A DNA stretch of 64,000 nucleotides from NCBI GenBank assembly GCA_902599335.1, contig CACKFA010000006.1:1-64000 (forward strand), given 5' to 3'. The position numbers and the translations under genes are program-made. Below the pieces are notes generated by a model. The model saw only the letters and a program-made list of their open reading frames with translations. It was not told the origin of the DNA and did no database searches. Shown here one piece after another: positions 63,854 to 64,000 of the stretch (positions are counted from its first letter, which is position 1; each line of letters begins with the position of its first letter). The stretch comes from an uncultured Pelagibacteraceae bacterium (GTDB taxonomy: Bacteria > Pseudomonadota > Alphaproteobacteria > Pelagibacterales > Pelagibacteraceae).

Positions 63854-64000
63854 TTAATTATTAAACCTAAGTTTCATTTCAACTAAACTACCATCGGTAG
63901 CTTTTACTTTTGAAATAAAATTTTTATCATTTCTTATAAGGTCGTTATTTTTTCCTGCAAAATGTAAGATGCCTATTTGATGATTTGGAAGATAAGGTTC
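63854..64000 (-). CDS. Unidentified protein, C-terminal 48 residues only
   Basis: An open frame on the minus strand enters from the right edge and ends at TAA 63854-63856, abutting the rlmE start. It reads EPYLPNHQIGILHFAGKNND and ends MKLRFNN. The tail is too short to place in a family. An exopolyphosphatase gene often precedes rlmE in this class, but this tail does not look like one. Confidence 0.5.
   Translation of the reverse strand, partial: EPYLPNHQIGILHFAGKNNDLIRNDKNFISKVKATDGSLVEMKLRFNN

Overview
The window is a very AT-rich, tightly packed bacterial chromosome segment. Intergenic gaps are mostly 0-50 bases, many genes overlap by 4-11 bases, and poly-A/T-rich codons dominate. Gene content and order (fabD-fabG-acpP, gmk facing rsmA-pdxA, rpsF-rpsR-rplI-dnaB, cvpA-purF, a gcvT-H-P operon behind a tandem glycine riboswitch, TRAP and DMT transporters, NAD-dependent formate dehydrogenase, 5-oxoprolinase, 4-phosphopantoate-type biosynthesis) point to a streamlined marine alphaproteobacterium of the SAR11 clade (Candidatus Pelagibacter-like). 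That assignment is an inference from gene content and protein similarity as I remember it; no search was run. No rRNA, tRNA, CRISPR array, insertion sequence or integrase gene was recognised.

Layout. 0-15 kb is mostly housekeeping: pdxA (cut by the left edge), rsmA, gmk, acpP, fabG, fabD, the rpsF-rpsR-rplI ribosomal operon, dnaB, an RND-type membrane protein, cvpA-purF, a PhnZ-like HD protein, glutathione synthesis (gshA, gshB) and a DMT permease. 14.7-23.2 kb is more accessory: an MFS permease, two 2-oxoglutarate/Fe(II) oxygenases, a MOSC protein, two Gfo/Idh/MocA dehydrogenases, phosphatidylcholine synthase, and two secreted proteins (a Cys-rich one and an FG-GAP/ASPIC one). 23.2-27.8 kb is the least orderly part: unknown small genes, a decayed open frame, photolyase, a truncated copy of a small gene, tandem 10-mers, and an Lrp-regulator/DHDPS-family cassette bracketed by 38-bp imperfect direct repeats.

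27.8-31.0 kb holds an apparent operon for guanidino compounds: a DMT permease, a creatinase with every substrate-binding residue I could check, and a glycine-amidinotransferase-like protein. 31.0-39.1 kb is a molybdenum-cofactor and formate dehydrogenase block (moeA, mobA, an IscU/NifU-like scaffold, an HPP membrane protein, fdhD, NuoEF-type and FdsA-type subunits). 39.1-46.7 kb has SelO, a DAO-type FAD oxidase, TspO, an SDR and a four-gene membrane-lipid set (flavin oxidase, DUF1365, Cfa-like methyltransferase, DUF3833). 46.7-51.2 kb is the glycine cleavage operon with its tandem riboswitch. 51.2-57.8 kb has a DMT permease, 5-oxoprolinase pxpCBA, a TPR protein and a TRAP transporter. 57.9 kb to the right edge runs from a TerC-like protein through panB, an alkyltransferase-like small protein, gloA, guaA, a TPR protein, a CBS-less guaB, rlmE and a cut-off unknown gene.

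How the parts fit. Several blocks meet at C1/glycine metabolism. Creatinase would give sarcosine and urea; a DAO-type oxidase could take N-methyl amino acids to glycine; GcvTHP oxidises glycine to methylene-THF; and the formate dehydrogenase ends the C1 branch as NADH. That chain is a hypothesis. The items I rate most worth a second look are the creatinase/amidinotransferase operon, the repeat-flanked lrp-DHDPS cassette beside a truncated gene copy, the Cfa-like enzyme with altered bicarbonate ligands, the PhnZ-like diiron protein, and the IMP dehydrogenase without CBS domains.
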